DNA from: Cyanobacteria bacterium REEB459
GTDB taxonomy: Bacteria > Cyanobacteriota > Cyanobacteriia > Phormidesmidales > Phormidesmidaceae
NCBI GenBank assembly: GCA_018970085.1
Contig: JAGWXD010000020.1
Span: forward strand, 1-56,615
DNA: 56,615 bases
Direction of reading: 5' to 3'
Below, one piece after another: positions 1 through 8,763 of the stretch (within the stretch, counting starts at the first letter, position 1; every line of letters starts with the position of its first letter). A program made the translations under genes and the position numbers. Below the pieces are notes generated by a model. It was given only the letters and a program-made list of their open reading frames with translations, ran no database searches and was not told the DNA's origin.

Positions 1-323
1 AACCCCTACCGCAGTCTGAGAAAATTTTAGTGCAGGTAGGTACCACCGCCCGTCCCACCGGCTGGCAGCAAAAACCAGTGGAGTGGACCGACGAGCAGGG
101 TAATCGCCAGAAGGGCTATGAGGTTGTCAGCTACGGTGCCCCGCCCTGGCAGGTGGCTAACATCGACATGGCACTTGAATTTCACCATACCGCTATCCGC
201 CGGGCCCAGGCCCTGGATATGAATGGTCAGGCCCTGGGCGATCTGCCCTTGCAACGGCGAGACCAGGGGTTTAGCCTGCGTTTACCGCCTAACGCTATGT
301 ACGTAGTCCTGACCAGCGGCTAG
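1..323 (+). CDS. C-terminal end of an unidentified protein (5' truncated by window edge)
   Basis: The reading frame is open from base 3 with no stop before the window edge, so the GTG at 30 is probably internal and this is the 3' end of a longer gene. About 107 residues are visible, ending at a TAG at 321-323. The segment alternates hydrophobic and polar residues with many aromatic and proline residues (ending NAMYVVLTSG), which looks like a terminal beta-sandwich of an extracytoplasmic or glycoside-hydrolase-like protein. That is only an impression. I do not recognise the family and no catalytic motif is present in the visible part. Confidence 0.6.
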   Translation, partial: PLPQSEKILVQVGTTARPTGWQQKPVEWTDEQGNRQKGYEVVSYGAPPWQVANIDMALEFHHTAIRRAQALDMNGQALGDLPLQRRDQGFSLRLPPNAMYVVLTSG

Positions 324-721
324 CCCTGGCCGCAACTATCGCAGCGGTCTAGGCCCTGGTGCCTCCAGGGAGTGTGCTACTATAGCCATAACTTGCTTAA
401 ATATTCTTAATATTTAAGTGGTACAGCTAATTAGGGTTCCTTTACTGCTGTTGGCAGCTAGTTGATTGGTTGCGTAACCCGCCTAGATTGTCACGGTTAA
501 TAGTTGGTCAAGCCTATGTTTAAAATAGCTGGCTGACTTCTATGCTGACCGTGATGGTCGCTTTCATTGCTACAGTCGATTTCTTTTCTCAGGAATGTTT
601 GCTAACGGTTAAGGCTGCATAGCCATGAGGCCTGATCTTTGACTTAGGCTGACCTGTATAGAGCTTTCGGGGCTCTGGATCAGGGCATGCCTCCACTCAG
701 ACATTACATTTTTAAAACACT
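324..721. other. Intergenic region upstream of the desaturase
   Basis: About 400 bases without a convincing gene. It contains a perfect AT-rich inverted repeat with 10-bp arms and a 3-base spacer at 396-418 (CTTAAATATT / AATATTTAAG), about 300 bases upstream of the desaturase start. This could be an operator, or the weak end of the preceding gene's transcript. I see no tRNA and no clear sigma-70 promoter. Confidence 0.5.
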
Positions 722-1807
722 ATGGTGCAAAAATCGGATTTTGTTCTTGCTCCGTACATGAAGAGCAACGATTACCGGGCGACCTATCAACTTCTGAATA
801 CGGTTCTACCCTACCTTGGTCTGTGGGTGTTGGCGGTGAAAGCTGCTGGGGTTTCCCTCTGGTTGTTGCCGCCACTGGTGGTTTTAATGGTCTTATTTTT
901 ATTGCGTTGCTTTTCCCTAATGCACGACTGTGGCCATTATTCTTTGTTTAAGTCACGGCGGTTAAACCGACTGGCTGGCTTTGCCTTGGGCGCTATCAAT
1001 GCCATTCCCCAATATGGCTGGTCTAGAGACCACGCCTATCACCACAAAACTAATGGAGACTGGGAACGCTATCGGGGGATTGGTGATTTTCTCTCTACAG
1101 AAGAATTTTATCAACTGCAGCCCTTTGATCAAAAGCTTTATCTATTTTTGCGTCAGCCCATTATGACTCTGCCGGGGGGGTTCTTTTATCTGGTGATTAA
1201 GCCAAGGCTGACCCTGATTCTGGGTGTTTATGACTTTCTTCGGGATGGATTTATCAGGCTCAGGTCTACTGGTAGGCTCAGCTTGAGGCAGTTGATCGCT
1301 ACCCACCAATCGAAGCAATGGCCAACCGCAGAAGAGTTTTGGGATTTGCTTGGTAATAATCTGGTGGTGGTGTCCAGTTGGTTACTTTGTAGCTATTTAA
1401 TTGGTCCGGTTTTGTTTTTTAGCCTTTACGCCTCTGTCTTAACTCTGGCGGGAGCAATTTTTATTTGCGTCTTTTTTGTCCAGCATAATTTCGAGGCCGC
1501 CTATGCCCATAAAACCGCCGGTTGGGATTATGTTCAGGGGGCAGTTGAAGGTAGTAGTTATTTAGACTTGCCAGCTATTTTGCGCTGGTTTACGGCTGAT
1601 ATTAGCTACCATCCCATTCACCATCTTTCTGAAAGAATTCCTAATTACAATCTGGCGGCCTGCTACCGTGCCAATGCCCCTCTGCTGGCTCGGGTGAAAA
1701 CCGTAGGCCTGAGGGATATGCTTCACTGTGCTCAATTTATTTTGTGGGATGCTGATGGCAATCGGCTAGTATCGCCGAAAAGCCTGTGTGGCGGGCAATC
1801 TACCTGA
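722..1807 (+). CDS. Membrane fatty acid desaturase (PF00487 family)
   Basis: An integral membrane di-iron desaturase, 361 residues. The three histidine boxes are present: HDCGH at residues 68-72, HAYHH at about 104-108 and HPIHH at about 297-301. They are separated by hydrophobic segments (residues about 25-65 and 205-250) expected to form the two paired membrane spans. Enzymes of this family insert a double bond into lipid-linked acyl chains using ferredoxin electrons. The boxes differ from those I associate with the classical DesA and DesB groups, so regiospecificity cannot be assigned. The gene stands alone, convergent with hisH (15-base gap). The ATG at 722 is the first start after a stop-rich leader. 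Confidence 0.9.
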   Translation: MVQKSDFVLAPYMKSNDYRATYQLLNTVLPYLGLWVLAVKAAGVSLWLLPPLVVLMVLFLLRCFSLMHDCGHYSLFKSRRLNRLAGFALGAINAIPQYGWSRDHAYHHKTNGDWERYRGIGDFLSTEEFYQLQPFDQKLYLFLRQPIMTLPGGFFYLVIKPRLTLILGVYDFLRDGFIRLRSTGRLSLRQLIATHQSKQWPTAEEFWDLLGNNLVVVSSWLLCSYLIGPVLFFSLYASVLTLAGAIFICVFFVQHNFEAAYAHKTAGWDYVQGAVEGSSYLDLPAILRWFTADISYHPIHHLSERIPNYNLAACYRANAPLLARVKTVGLRDMLHCAQFILWDADGNRLVSPKSLCGGQST

Positions 1808-1822
1808 GAGGCTACGGTGGGT

Positions 1823-2452
1823 TTATCGACTTGGCCTAGCCAGATTGACAAAATTGGCCAGCATGGTTAATCCGGCGGGGGCTGACTTTTCTGGGTGGTA
1901 TTGCATGGCCATGAGATTGCCCTGGCAAATTGCCGCTGTAACCGTCTGACTACCATGGGTGGTGGTGGCGGCAATAATGGTGGGGTCGGTGGGCTCGGCG
2001 TAGTAGGAATGGACAAAATAAACCCAAGCCCCGGGCTTGATGCCTCGCCAGAGGGGATGATCGGGTTGGGTGAGGGTGAGTTGGTTCCAGCCCATGTGGG
2101 GAATGGTAAGGGTGGGTTCACTGCGAAATCGCCGGATCTGACCGGGTAAAATTCCCAGACCTGGTTCCCGACCTTCGGCACTGGCCTCAAACAACAGCTG
2201 TAGCCCCAAACAAATGCCTAGAAAAGGTTTGCCGCTGGCAATAGCCGCCTGAATCGGCTCTACTAAACCTAGAGATCGCAGATGCTGCATCGCCGGGTCA
2301 AAGGCTCCATCGCCAGGTAGTACCAGGGCCTCGGCTTGGTCTAGATCGCCGGGGCGATTGGTAATTAGGGGTTTGCCTCCGGCGATCGCCAGTCCTTTGC
2401 AGGCGGAGTGGAGGTTCCCCATATCGTAGTCAATTACGGCTATTTTCACCAT
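1823..2452 (-). CDS. hisH: Imidazole glycerol phosphate synthase glutaminase subunit HisH
   Basis: The glutamine amidotransferase subunit that supplies ammonia to HisF in histidine biosynthesis. At 209 residues it is the normal length. The class I amidotransferase triad is visible: the nucleophile Cys81 in GICLG, and His and Glu at about 186 and 188 in YHPEKS. The N-terminus (VKIAVIDYDMGNL) and the oxyanion-strand region before Cys81 are typical. HisF is not next door, so the pair is split in this genome, as is common in cyanobacteria. Overlapping ORFs here on either strand are shadows. Confidence 0.96.
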   Translation of the reverse strand: MVKIAVIDYDMGNLHSACKGLAIAGGKPLITNRPGDLDQAEALVLPGDGAFDPAMQHLRSLGLVEPIQAAIASGKPFLGICLGLQLLFEASAEGREPGLGILPGQIRRFRSEPTLTIPHMGWNQLTLTQPDHPLWRGIKPGAWVYFVHSYYAEPTDPTIIAATTTHGSQTVTAAICQGNLMAMQYHPEKSAPAGLTMLANFVNLARPSR

Positions 2453-2622
2453 GTTCTGCTCCGCCTGCTGTGCCTATCCTATCCTACGCAGTGGTGGCAG
2501 CACTGAGGCAACCCGGTTTCCCCGCAGCTGGCAGTCGGGCGGTGAGACCATTGAAGCGACCCATGGTGAAGCACTATAGTGACAATGCGGCCTGCATGAT
2601 TAACCCTTACCCTCTGTGACCC

Positions 2623-3636
2623 ATGATTGAAGTTGAGCACCTGAGCAAAACCTACGGCTCGACTACGGCTTTGCAGGATGTCAGTTTTGCCGCTGAGTCT
2701 GGGGAAATTTTAGGGTTTTTAGGACCCAACGGGGCAGGTAAAACCACCACTATGCGAATTCTGGCTGGCTACTTGCCCGCTTCCCAGGGTACGGCCCGGG
2801 TGGCGGGTTATGATGTGCATCGAGATGCCATGGCGGTGCGCCAGCGGATTGGCTACCTGCCGGAGTCTCCCCCCCTATATCCAGGTATGACGGTGGCTAA
2901 TTTTCTGACCTTTGTGGCCCAGATTAAGGGGGTGCCGGCGGGGGATCGGCAGCAACGGGTGAATAGCTCCATCGAGCGCTGCGGTCTGGGGGATAAACGC
3001 CAGGTCTTAATTCGCAAACTATCGAAGGGATACAAACAGCGGGTGGGCATTGCCCAGGCTATTATTCACGATCCCCCGGTCATTATTTTAGATGAACCGA
3101 CGGTGGGCCTTGATCCGCGTCAGATCAATGAGGTGCGGCAGTTGATTAAAGGCTTGGCCGGCAGCCATACGATTATTCTCTCCACCCACATTTTGCCCGA
3201 AGTGAGTATGACCTGCGATCGCATCGCCATTATTAATCGCGGGCAAATTGTTGCCACCGATACCCCCGTCAATTTAACTGCGCGTCTGGCCGGAGAGGGT
3301 ATCTACGAAGTTGACCTCCAGGGCAACGGGGAGCAGGCCCGGGCCCTCCTCAGCCCCCTGGCCCAGGTGCGCGAGGTGGCGCTGCTGGCACTCGAGGGCC
3401 TGCCCCCGGGGCATCATCGCCTGCGGGTGCGCGGTGATAATAGTGCTACCCTGGGCCCTGAGATCGCCGCCACTCTGGTGCAGGGCGGGCTGGCCTTGCA
3501 TCAACTACGGCGGCAGCAGGCCAGTCTGGAGGATGTGTTCCTTAACCTCACCACTGTAGATGCTGGAGAGGCCGCCCCCCCTGAGGTAGCAGAGGGTCTT
3601 TCCGTAGCCGCCGATGATTTGACCCATGACCCCTGA
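2623..3636 (+). CDS. ABC transporter ATP-binding protein (GldA-type)
   Basis: A 337-residue ATPase subunit of an ABC exporter. The Walker A motif GPNGAGKTTT is near residue 35, the signature LSKGYKQRVG near 133 and Walker B VIILDEPTVGLDP near 150, followed by an H-loop in STHILPE. The C-terminal 100 residues form the extra regulatory tail seen in GldA/NatA-like ATPases. The gene overlaps the start of the permease gene by about 11 bases, which implies translational coupling. The three-gene set ATPase-permease-GldG-like subunit resembles the Bacteroidetes GldAFG transporter. Cyanobacteria carry similar sets whose substrate is not established, so gliding cannot be inferred from this alone. Confidence 0.93.
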   Translation: MIEVEHLSKTYGSTTALQDVSFAAESGEILGFLGPNGAGKTTTMRILAGYLPASQGTARVAGYDVHRDAMAVRQRIGYLPESPPLYPGMTVANFLTFVAQIKGVPAGDRQQRVNSSIERCGLGDKRQVLIRKLSKGYKQRVGIAQAIIHDPPVIILDEPTVGLDPRQINEVRQLIKGLAGSHTIILSTHILPEVSMTCDRIAIINRGQIVATDTPVNLTARLAGEGIYEVDLQGNGEQARALLSPLAQVREVALLALEGLPPGHHRLRVRGDNSATLGPEIAATLVQGGLALHQLRRQQASLEDVFLNLTTVDAGEAAPPEVAEGLSVAADDLTHDP

Positions 3637-4450
3637 TCGCCCGATGACCTACAAAACGATCCTGGCTATTTTTCGCCGTGAACTTCAGAGTTACCTGACC
3701 TCGCCTTTGTCTTACCTGATTGCGGGTATTTTCTGGCTGTTGGGGGGCTTTTTTCTGGTGGCTATACTGCTGGGCCCCCAGGGGCTGATTGCCCAGGTCG
3801 CCCAGGCAGACCAGGCCGCCCAAATGGGTATGCCAGCCCCCCAGACCCTGGATGTCGCCTATGAATTCATTAAGGCCTATGTCGGTCTGCTGGGGTCCCT
3901 CTCTTTGTTTATCCTACCGGTGCTATCTATGGGTCTCTACGCTGAGGAACGTAAGCAGGGCACGCTGGAACTGCTAGCCACCTCTCCCCTGGCTAACTGG
4001 GCCGTAGCCCTGGGTAAACTGCTGGCGGTGGTGAGCTTTTACCTGGGCCTGGTGTTGCCCCTAATGCTAGGGGAGTCCCTGGCCCTGGGTACGGCTTCTC
4101 CCCCCATTCGCCCGGGGGTATTTGGGTTGGCTCATCTGGGACTGCTGCTGCTGGCCGCCAGTGTCCTGGCCCTGGGGATGTTTATTTCTTCCCTGACAGA
4201 GAGTACGGTGCTGGCGGCCATCATGACCTTTGCCTTGATTTTGCTGCTGTGGCTGATTGATACTATGGCCCAAGCACTACCGGGGCTACCAGGTCAGGCC
4301 GTGGGCCATCTTTCGCTGTTAAAGCATTTCACAGATTTTACCGAGGGGGTGTTTAACAGCGCCGGCCTGGTTTTGTTTCTATCGTTTATTGTGCTGGGGG
4401 TTTACCTCACCGCCCAATCTATCGAAACCCTGCGATTTCAACGATCCTAG
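3626..4450 (+). CDS. ABC transporter permease (GldF-type)
   Basis: The membrane subunit of the Gld-type exporter, 274 residues with about six hydrophobic spans and the family signature FRRELQSYLTSPLSYLIA near the N-terminus. Two in-frame ATGs exist. The one at 3626 overlaps the ATPase gene. The one at 3644 (MTYKTILAIF) gives the more family-typical N-terminus and could be the true start; neither has a strong ribosome-binding site. Residues about 85-130 (LSLFILPVLSMGLYAEERKQ) match the conserved cytoplasmic loop that contacts the ATPase. The GldG-like gene follows 21 bases downstream. Confidence 0.92.
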   Translation: MTPDRPMTYKTILAIFRRELQSYLTSPLSYLIAGIFWLLGGFFLVAILLGPQGLIAQVAQADQAAQMGMPAPQTLDVAYEFIKAYVGLLGSLSLFILPVLSMGLYAEERKQGTLELLATSPLANWAVALGKLLAVVSFYLGLVLPLMLGESLALGTASPPIRPGVFGLAHLGLLLLAASVLALGMFISSLTESTVLAAIMTFALILLLWLIDTMAQALPGLPGQAVGHLSLLKHFTDFTEGVFNSAGLVLFLSFIVLGVYLTAQSIETLRFQRS

Positions 4451-4471
4451 TTCGAAAACCTTGAGTTTGCC

Positions 4472-6040
4472 ATGAAGATCGCTATCCAAAAGTCCTTAAA
4501 ATACCTGGTCTGGCCTGGCCTGGCCTTGCTCACCGCCGCTCTGGTGGTGGGTTGGCTGCAGGGTTGGTCGCCCTTACCTCTGGGTTTACTGCTGGCGGGG
4601 GGGGCCATGGTAGGACTGGGTCTGGGCTTTAGGACTGCTGGCGATCGCCATTTCTGGCAGCAGCGAGCTACCCTGGTGGGTGCCAACGCCCTGGTATCGA
4701 CCCTGGCTGTGTTAGCCATTCTGGCTTTGCTGAATGTTTTGGCGGTGCGTCACTCCAGCCGTTTTGATCTAACAGAAAATCAGATTTTTACCCTGGCACC
4801 CCAATCCCAGCAGGTGATTAAGGCCCTAGCGATGCCTACTAAGGTAGTGATCTTTGACCCCAATCCCAACCCCCAGGACCGGCAACTCCTGGAAAGTTAC
4901 CGTCGGGCGGGGGAGCGCTTTACCTTTGAGTACGTTAACCCGGCGGAAAATCCCCGGCTGGCTCAGGAATTTGGGGTCACCCAAGCGGGGGCTGTATTTT
5001 TGCAGCAGGGGGAACAGCGGCGCTTACTGCAGACCCTCACTGCCAGCGATCGCCTATCGGAGCGCACCCTTACCAACGCTCTTGATCAAGTTGCTCACCA
5101 GGGAGGCTTGAGGGCTTACTTCACCCAGGGCCACCGGGAATTACCCATTGATGGCAGTAAGACGGGGTTTTCCCAGGCCGCTAGAGCCCTCAAAGACAAG
5201 GGATTCCAGGTAGAAACCCTAGATCTATCCACCACTACTGAGATTCCTGAAGATGGCACGGTGGTGATTGTGGCTGGACCCTCTGCCCAGTTTTTTGAGC
5301 GGGAGGTGGAAACCCTGATCAAGTACGGGGATAGGGGCGGTAGTCTATTATTGATGATTGATCCCCGCACCAGTCCGAACCTGGATCGCCTGCTGGATGG
5401 TTGGGGCATCAGCCTGGATCGTCGCATCGTGCTGGATACCTCTGGGGCTGGCCAACTGGTGGGTCTGGGCCCGGCGGCCCCCCTGGTCACCGATTACGGC
5501 GACCACCCCATTACCCACGATTTTGGTCAGGGGCGTTCCTTCTTTCCCCTGGTGCGACCGGTTAACCTGGAACCCGTTGCTGGGGTTACCGCCCAGCCGA
5601 TTCTGCGTAGTAAGGCCCAAAGCCGGGCCGAGGCACTCTCTTCCCAGGGCGAGTTAAAGCTTGACCAAAACGCTCCCCCCGCTGGTCCCTATACCCTAGG
5701 CGTAGCCCTGCAGCGATCAATCCAGCCTGGAGGGAGCAAAGACCAGCCTGGAGAGGGCAAAGAGGACCAACCCCAGGCTCGCCTGGTGGTGATTGGCAAC
5801 TCTAGCTTTGCTACAGATGGCCTATTTGAGCAACAACTGAATGGGGATGTTTTTCTTAATGCGGTTAGCTGGCTGGGTAAAAAAGATGACGCCACCCTTT
5901 CAATTCGCCCCCGGCAGGTGATTAACCGACGCTTGGTGATGACGGTGCAGCAGCAGATCGGCCTGGTGATCTTGGCCTTGCTAGGGTTGCCCCTGGTGGG
6001 GTTTGGCTTGGCTTTGGTAATCTGGCTGAAACGACGGTAG
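4472..6040 (+). CDS. GldG-like ABC-type transport auxiliary protein
   Basis: A 522-residue protein of the GldG family (ABC-type uncharacterised transport domain, PF09822). There are three hydrophobic spans in the first about 95 residues, then a large extracytoplasmic domain that begins with the family motif RFDLTENQIFTLAPQS, and a C-terminal membrane span (residues about 493-518). The large domain is thought to act with the GldA/GldF pair, but the transported substrate is unknown. A short in-frame tandem duplication of 21 bases (5722-5763) gives the repeated heptads QPGGSKD / QPGEGKE in a linker. It is the last gene of the three-gene operon and is convergent with dnaG. Confidence 0.88.
   Translation: MKIAIQKSLKYLVWPGLALLTAALVVGWLQGWSPLPLGLLLAGGAMVGLGLGFRTAGDRHFWQQRATLVGANALVSTLAVLAILALLNVLAVRHSSRFDLTENQIFTLAPQSQQVIKALAMPTKVVIFDPNPNPQDRQLLESYRRAGERFTFEYVNPAENPRLAQEFGVTQAGAVFLQQGEQRRLLQTLTASDRLSERTLTNALDQVAHQGGLRAYFTQGHRELPIDGSKTGFSQAARALKDKGFQVETLDLSTTTEIPEDGTVVIVAGPSAQFFEREVETLIKYGDRGGSLLLMIDPRTSPNLDRLLDGWGISLDRRIVLDTSGAGQLVGLGPAAPLVTDYGDHPITHDFGQGRSFFPLVRPVNLEPVAGVTAQPILRSKAQSRAEALSSQGELKLDQNAPPAGPYTLGVALQRSIQPGGSKDQPGEGKEDQPQARLVVIGNSSFATDGLFEQQLNGDVFLNAVSWLGKKDDATLSIRPRQVINRRLVMTVQQQIGLVILALLGLPLVGFGLALVIWLKRR
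5722..5763 (+). repeat. 21-bp imperfect tandem duplication inside the GldG-like gene
   Basis: Two adjacent 21-base units, 5722-5742 and 5743-5763, share the start CCAGCCTGGAG and differ at a few positions. Being a multiple of three, the duplication keeps the frame and adds one heptad to a charged, flexible linker of the encoded protein. Confidence 0.8.
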
Positions 6041-6082
6041 CTAGTCAGCTTGGTGAGGGAGTGGGCAGACGAGACTCCGATG

Positions 6083-6098
6083 TTGGCCCCGGGGCCAA
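6083..6098. other. Perfect 16-bp palindrome between convergent genes
   Basis: TTGGCCCCGGGGCCAA is a perfect palindrome in the 106-base gap between the GldG-like gene and dnaG, flanked by outer complementary AGTGGG / CCCACT. It may help end both convergent transcripts, but there is no T-run, so a classical intrinsic terminator is not shown. Confidence 0.45.
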
Positions 6099-6146
6099 TC
6101 CCTCCCCCACTGCTGGAATAAGACCCGGGCTAGGGTAATCGCTACC

Positions 6147-8105
6147 TCATTCCAGGGGGGGGGGCAGGCTCTCGTACTGCTCCCCTACCCAGGGCATGGC
6201 GATCAGGTCCTCAAAGCTAACCTGGCGATCTTTTTCCAGGGCTTCGATGCGGCGTTTTTCGGCATAAATCTGATTTTGAAAGTAGGTAATCTGCTCTGGA
6301 CTACTACTGCCATCGGTTTTTTCCCAGAGGGTTAAAAAGTGACGATAGCGCTTTTCACAGAGATTTTTCTCCATGCAGGCGGCGGCGGCTCGAATAATCA
6401 AAGGCCCTCGCAAAATATCCCGGCGGTTTTTTTCCCCCAGGTGCAGGAGAGATTGCACCGGCAGGCTGGTGAGACCAGCATCGGCCAGATGGTGACGTAA
6501 TTGGCTGACCAGATCAGGATTGTCTAGTACGGCAGACTGACTCGCCAGCCGTTGCATCTGTCGCCACAGGGCCCGGTGATGGGAGTAACTAAATTGTAAA
6601 TCCCGGTCCTCCAGCACCTGGCAGATCTCCTGGCGGTGACCAGGGGCGTGCAGAAAAAGTCGTAGCAGGGCGGCTTCGGCCTGCTCTAGTGAACTGGTAA
6701 CCTGGGCTGGGGCGGGAACCACAGGTGGTGAGGCCGGCCCAGAGGTGGTACGCCGCTGGCGGCGCACCTGGGTAATCAGGTTTTCTGCCAGCAACGGCAC
6801 CAGGCGACTATCGCCGTTGCTAAAGATTTCAGCGCAGTAGCGGACGTAATGGGTGCGGGTGTCGGCGTTGGTAATATCCCCCAGCAGCTTGACGATCGCC
6901 TGGGTGGTTTGCTGAAACTGATCGGCCTGACGCAGGTCTTTGTCCTCAATCAGCTGGTGAATCTGCCAGTCAATCCAGAGGGGGGCCGCCTGCACTAGGG
7001 CCTGGTAATCGCTGCTGCTATGGTGCCGCAGAAACTCATCTGGATCCTTACCAGCCGGCAGGTTTAATATGCGCAATTGCACATCGCCCCGGTAGGCCAT
7101 TGCCTCCACCTCGCCGATCGCCCGCTGGGCGGCCTTAACCCCGGCCCGATCGGCGTCAAAGTTAAGCACAATCTGCTTAGACTCGCTATAGCGTAGAAGT
7201 TGCTTTACCTGGGCGTTGCTGAGGGCCGTCCCCAGGGCCGCTACGGCGTTTTCGATGCCGGCTGCATGCAGGGCAATGACATCAAAGTAGCCTTCCACCA
7301 CGATCGCCTGGTCTGCCTTAGCGATGGCGGCCCGGGCCAGGTCGAGGCCGTAGAGGGTTTTACCCTTGTCGAAGAGATCGGTATCAGGGGAGTTCAGGTA
7401 CTTGGGTTTTTCCTCCCCCAGGGCCCGACCGCCGAAGCCAATGATGCGGCTCTGGCTATCGCGAATCGGAATCATCAACCGATTGCGGAAGCGATCGTAG
7501 TAGCCCTCCCCCCGTTGTCGGGGTACAATCAGTCCCGCCTGTTCCACCAGTTTAACGGGGTAATGTTTTTGTTCTACCAGATAACCGTAGAGGGTTTGCC
7601 ATCCCTCTGGCGCAAATCCCAGTTCAAACCGTTGCCCGATGGCCTCCGTCAGCCCCCGGCGCTGCACCAGGTAGGCCAGGGCCTCGGCCCCCTCAGGCTG
7701 GGCCAGGGCGTGCTGGTAGAAGCGAGCCGTAATCGCCAGCACTTCGTAGAGTTGCTCTCGGAGGCTGAGTTGCTGCTGTAGCTGCTGGCGTTGAGCCGGT
7801 TCTAGGGTTTTAACCGGCACCTGGTAACGCTGGGCTAGTTCCAGCACTACCTCACCGAAGGAACGCTGGTTCAAGGCCATTAAAAATTTAAAGGCATTCC
7901 CCCCCGCACCACAGGAAAAGCAGTAGTAAAACTGCTTGCTGGGGCTGACGCTAAAGCTGGGGGATTTGTCTTCGTGGAAGGGACATAAACCAGTGAAGTC
8001 TTTGCCCTGTTTTTTTAACACTACGTACTGGGAGACAATGTCTATAATGTCGGCGCGATCGCGGACTGCTTCAATGGTGTCAGGATGGAGTCGGGGGGTA
8101 TCCAT
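6147..8105 (-). CDS. dnaG: DNA primase DnaG
   Basis: The replicative primase that makes RNA primers for DnaB-loaded forks. The 652 residues contain the N-terminal CHC2 zinc finger (Cys41, His44, Cys62, Cys65), the catalytic core and a TOPRIM domain including VVEGYFDVIAL near residue 280, followed by acidic residues of NFDADRAG. The C-terminal domain that should bind DnaB helicase is present and ends in a short proline-rich tail. The start MDTPRLHPDTIEAVRDRADI fits the family. A 193-residue ORF on the opposite strand (7200-7781) is a shadow of this gene. Confidence 0.97.
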   Translation of the reverse strand: MDTPRLHPDTIEAVRDRADIIDIVSQYVVLKKQGKDFTGLCPFHEDKSPSFSVSPSKQFYYCFSCGAGGNAFKFLMALNQRSFGEVVLELAQRYQVPVKTLEPAQRQQLQQQLSLREQLYEVLAITARFYQHALAQPEGAEALAYLVQRRGLTEAIGQRFELGFAPEGWQTLYGYLVEQKHYPVKLVEQAGLIVPRQRGEGYYDRFRNRLMIPIRDSQSRIIGFGGRALGEEKPKYLNSPDTDLFDKGKTLYGLDLARAAIAKADQAIVVEGYFDVIALHAAGIENAVAALGTALSNAQVKQLLRYSESKQIVLNFDADRAGVKAAQRAIGEVEAMAYRGDVQLRILNLPAGKDPDEFLRHHSSSDYQALVQAAPLWIDWQIHQLIEDKDLRQADQFQQTTQAIVKLLGDITNADTRTHYVRYCAEIFSNGDSRLVPLLAENLITQVRRQRRTTSGPASPPVVPAPAQVTSSLEQAEAALLRLFLHAPGHRQEICQVLEDRDLQFSYSHHRALWRQMQRLASQSAVLDNPDLVSQLRHHLADAGLTSLPVQSLLHLGEKNRRDILRGPLIIRAAAACMEKNLCEKRYRHFLTLWEKTDGSSSPEQITYFQNQIYAEKRRIEALEKDRQVSFEDLIAMPWVGEQYESLPPPLE

Positions 8106-8381
8106 AGGGCGACAATGGCGGCAGGCGAGTCAGGAATCGACTACTAAAGCAAATTCATCAGGGCAATACATCGATTAAATACACTAGATACATCAGTGTA
8201 GCCCGAAAGCTAAAAGTCGCCCCTAGCGGCAGCCCTTAAGCACCTGGCTGAGCCCTAAAGTCAGCCTCGATTTTTGAACGGCACCCTTTAGAAAATGACA
8301 CTTTTTGAGTGGCACTGACGACCGAGTGTTTTTACAATAAGCTGAATAGATAACTACTCTAGCTAGTCTAAGGATGTTTTC

Positions 8382-8621
8382 ATGGAAACCCTGGCCCTAA
8401 CCCCAACTAATGTAGAGCAGGTTCTAGATGACCTGCGCCCTTACCTGCTGGCCGACGGCGGCAATGTGGAACTGGTGGAAATAGACGGCCCGGTGGTGAA
8501 ATTACGCCTGCAGGGAGCCTGTGGGTCCTGCCCAAGTTCTGCCATGACTCTACGCATGGGTATTGAGCGGCGCTTGCGGGAGTTTATTCCCGAAATTGCC
8601 GAGGTTGAACAGGTGTTTTAA
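8382..8621 (+). CDS. nfu: Nfu-type iron-sulfur scaffold (NifU C-terminal domain protein)
   Basis: A stand-alone NifU C-terminal domain of 79 residues. The Fe-S binding motif CGSC is at residues 47-50 within [18 protein letters not shown]. Small Nfu proteins of this type are the main [4Fe-4S] scaffold in cyanobacteria and are important for photosystem I assembly. The gene is alone on its strand, with a 276-base upstream gap separating it from the divergent dnaG. A cysteine desulfurase that could supply sulfur is encoded 25 kb away at 33443. Confidence 0.95.
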   Translation: METLALTPTNVEQVLDDLRPYLLADGGNVELVEIDGPVVKLRLQGACGSCPSSAMTLRMGIERRLREFIPEIAEVEQVF

Positions 8622-8763
8622 CCCCTACTATCCTACTAGTCAGGTTTAAGGGTAGGGACGGTCTGGCGGCGGTCCTCCCTACCGACATTTTTGAACCCGT
8701 CGGCTACACTGAGTACTAATCCATATTGATGCATTGCTAGATTCACTCAGGGAATAGGCAACC

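Noticed and set aside
2623-6040. Gliding-motility machinery
   Set aside because: Only the GldA/F/G-type ABC set is present; similar sets occur in non-gliding bacteria, so no gliding function is claimed.
7200-7781. 193-codon ORF antisense to dnaG
   Set aside because: It lies wholly within dnaG, whose zinc finger and TOPRIM motifs are clear, and has no recognisable protein pattern.
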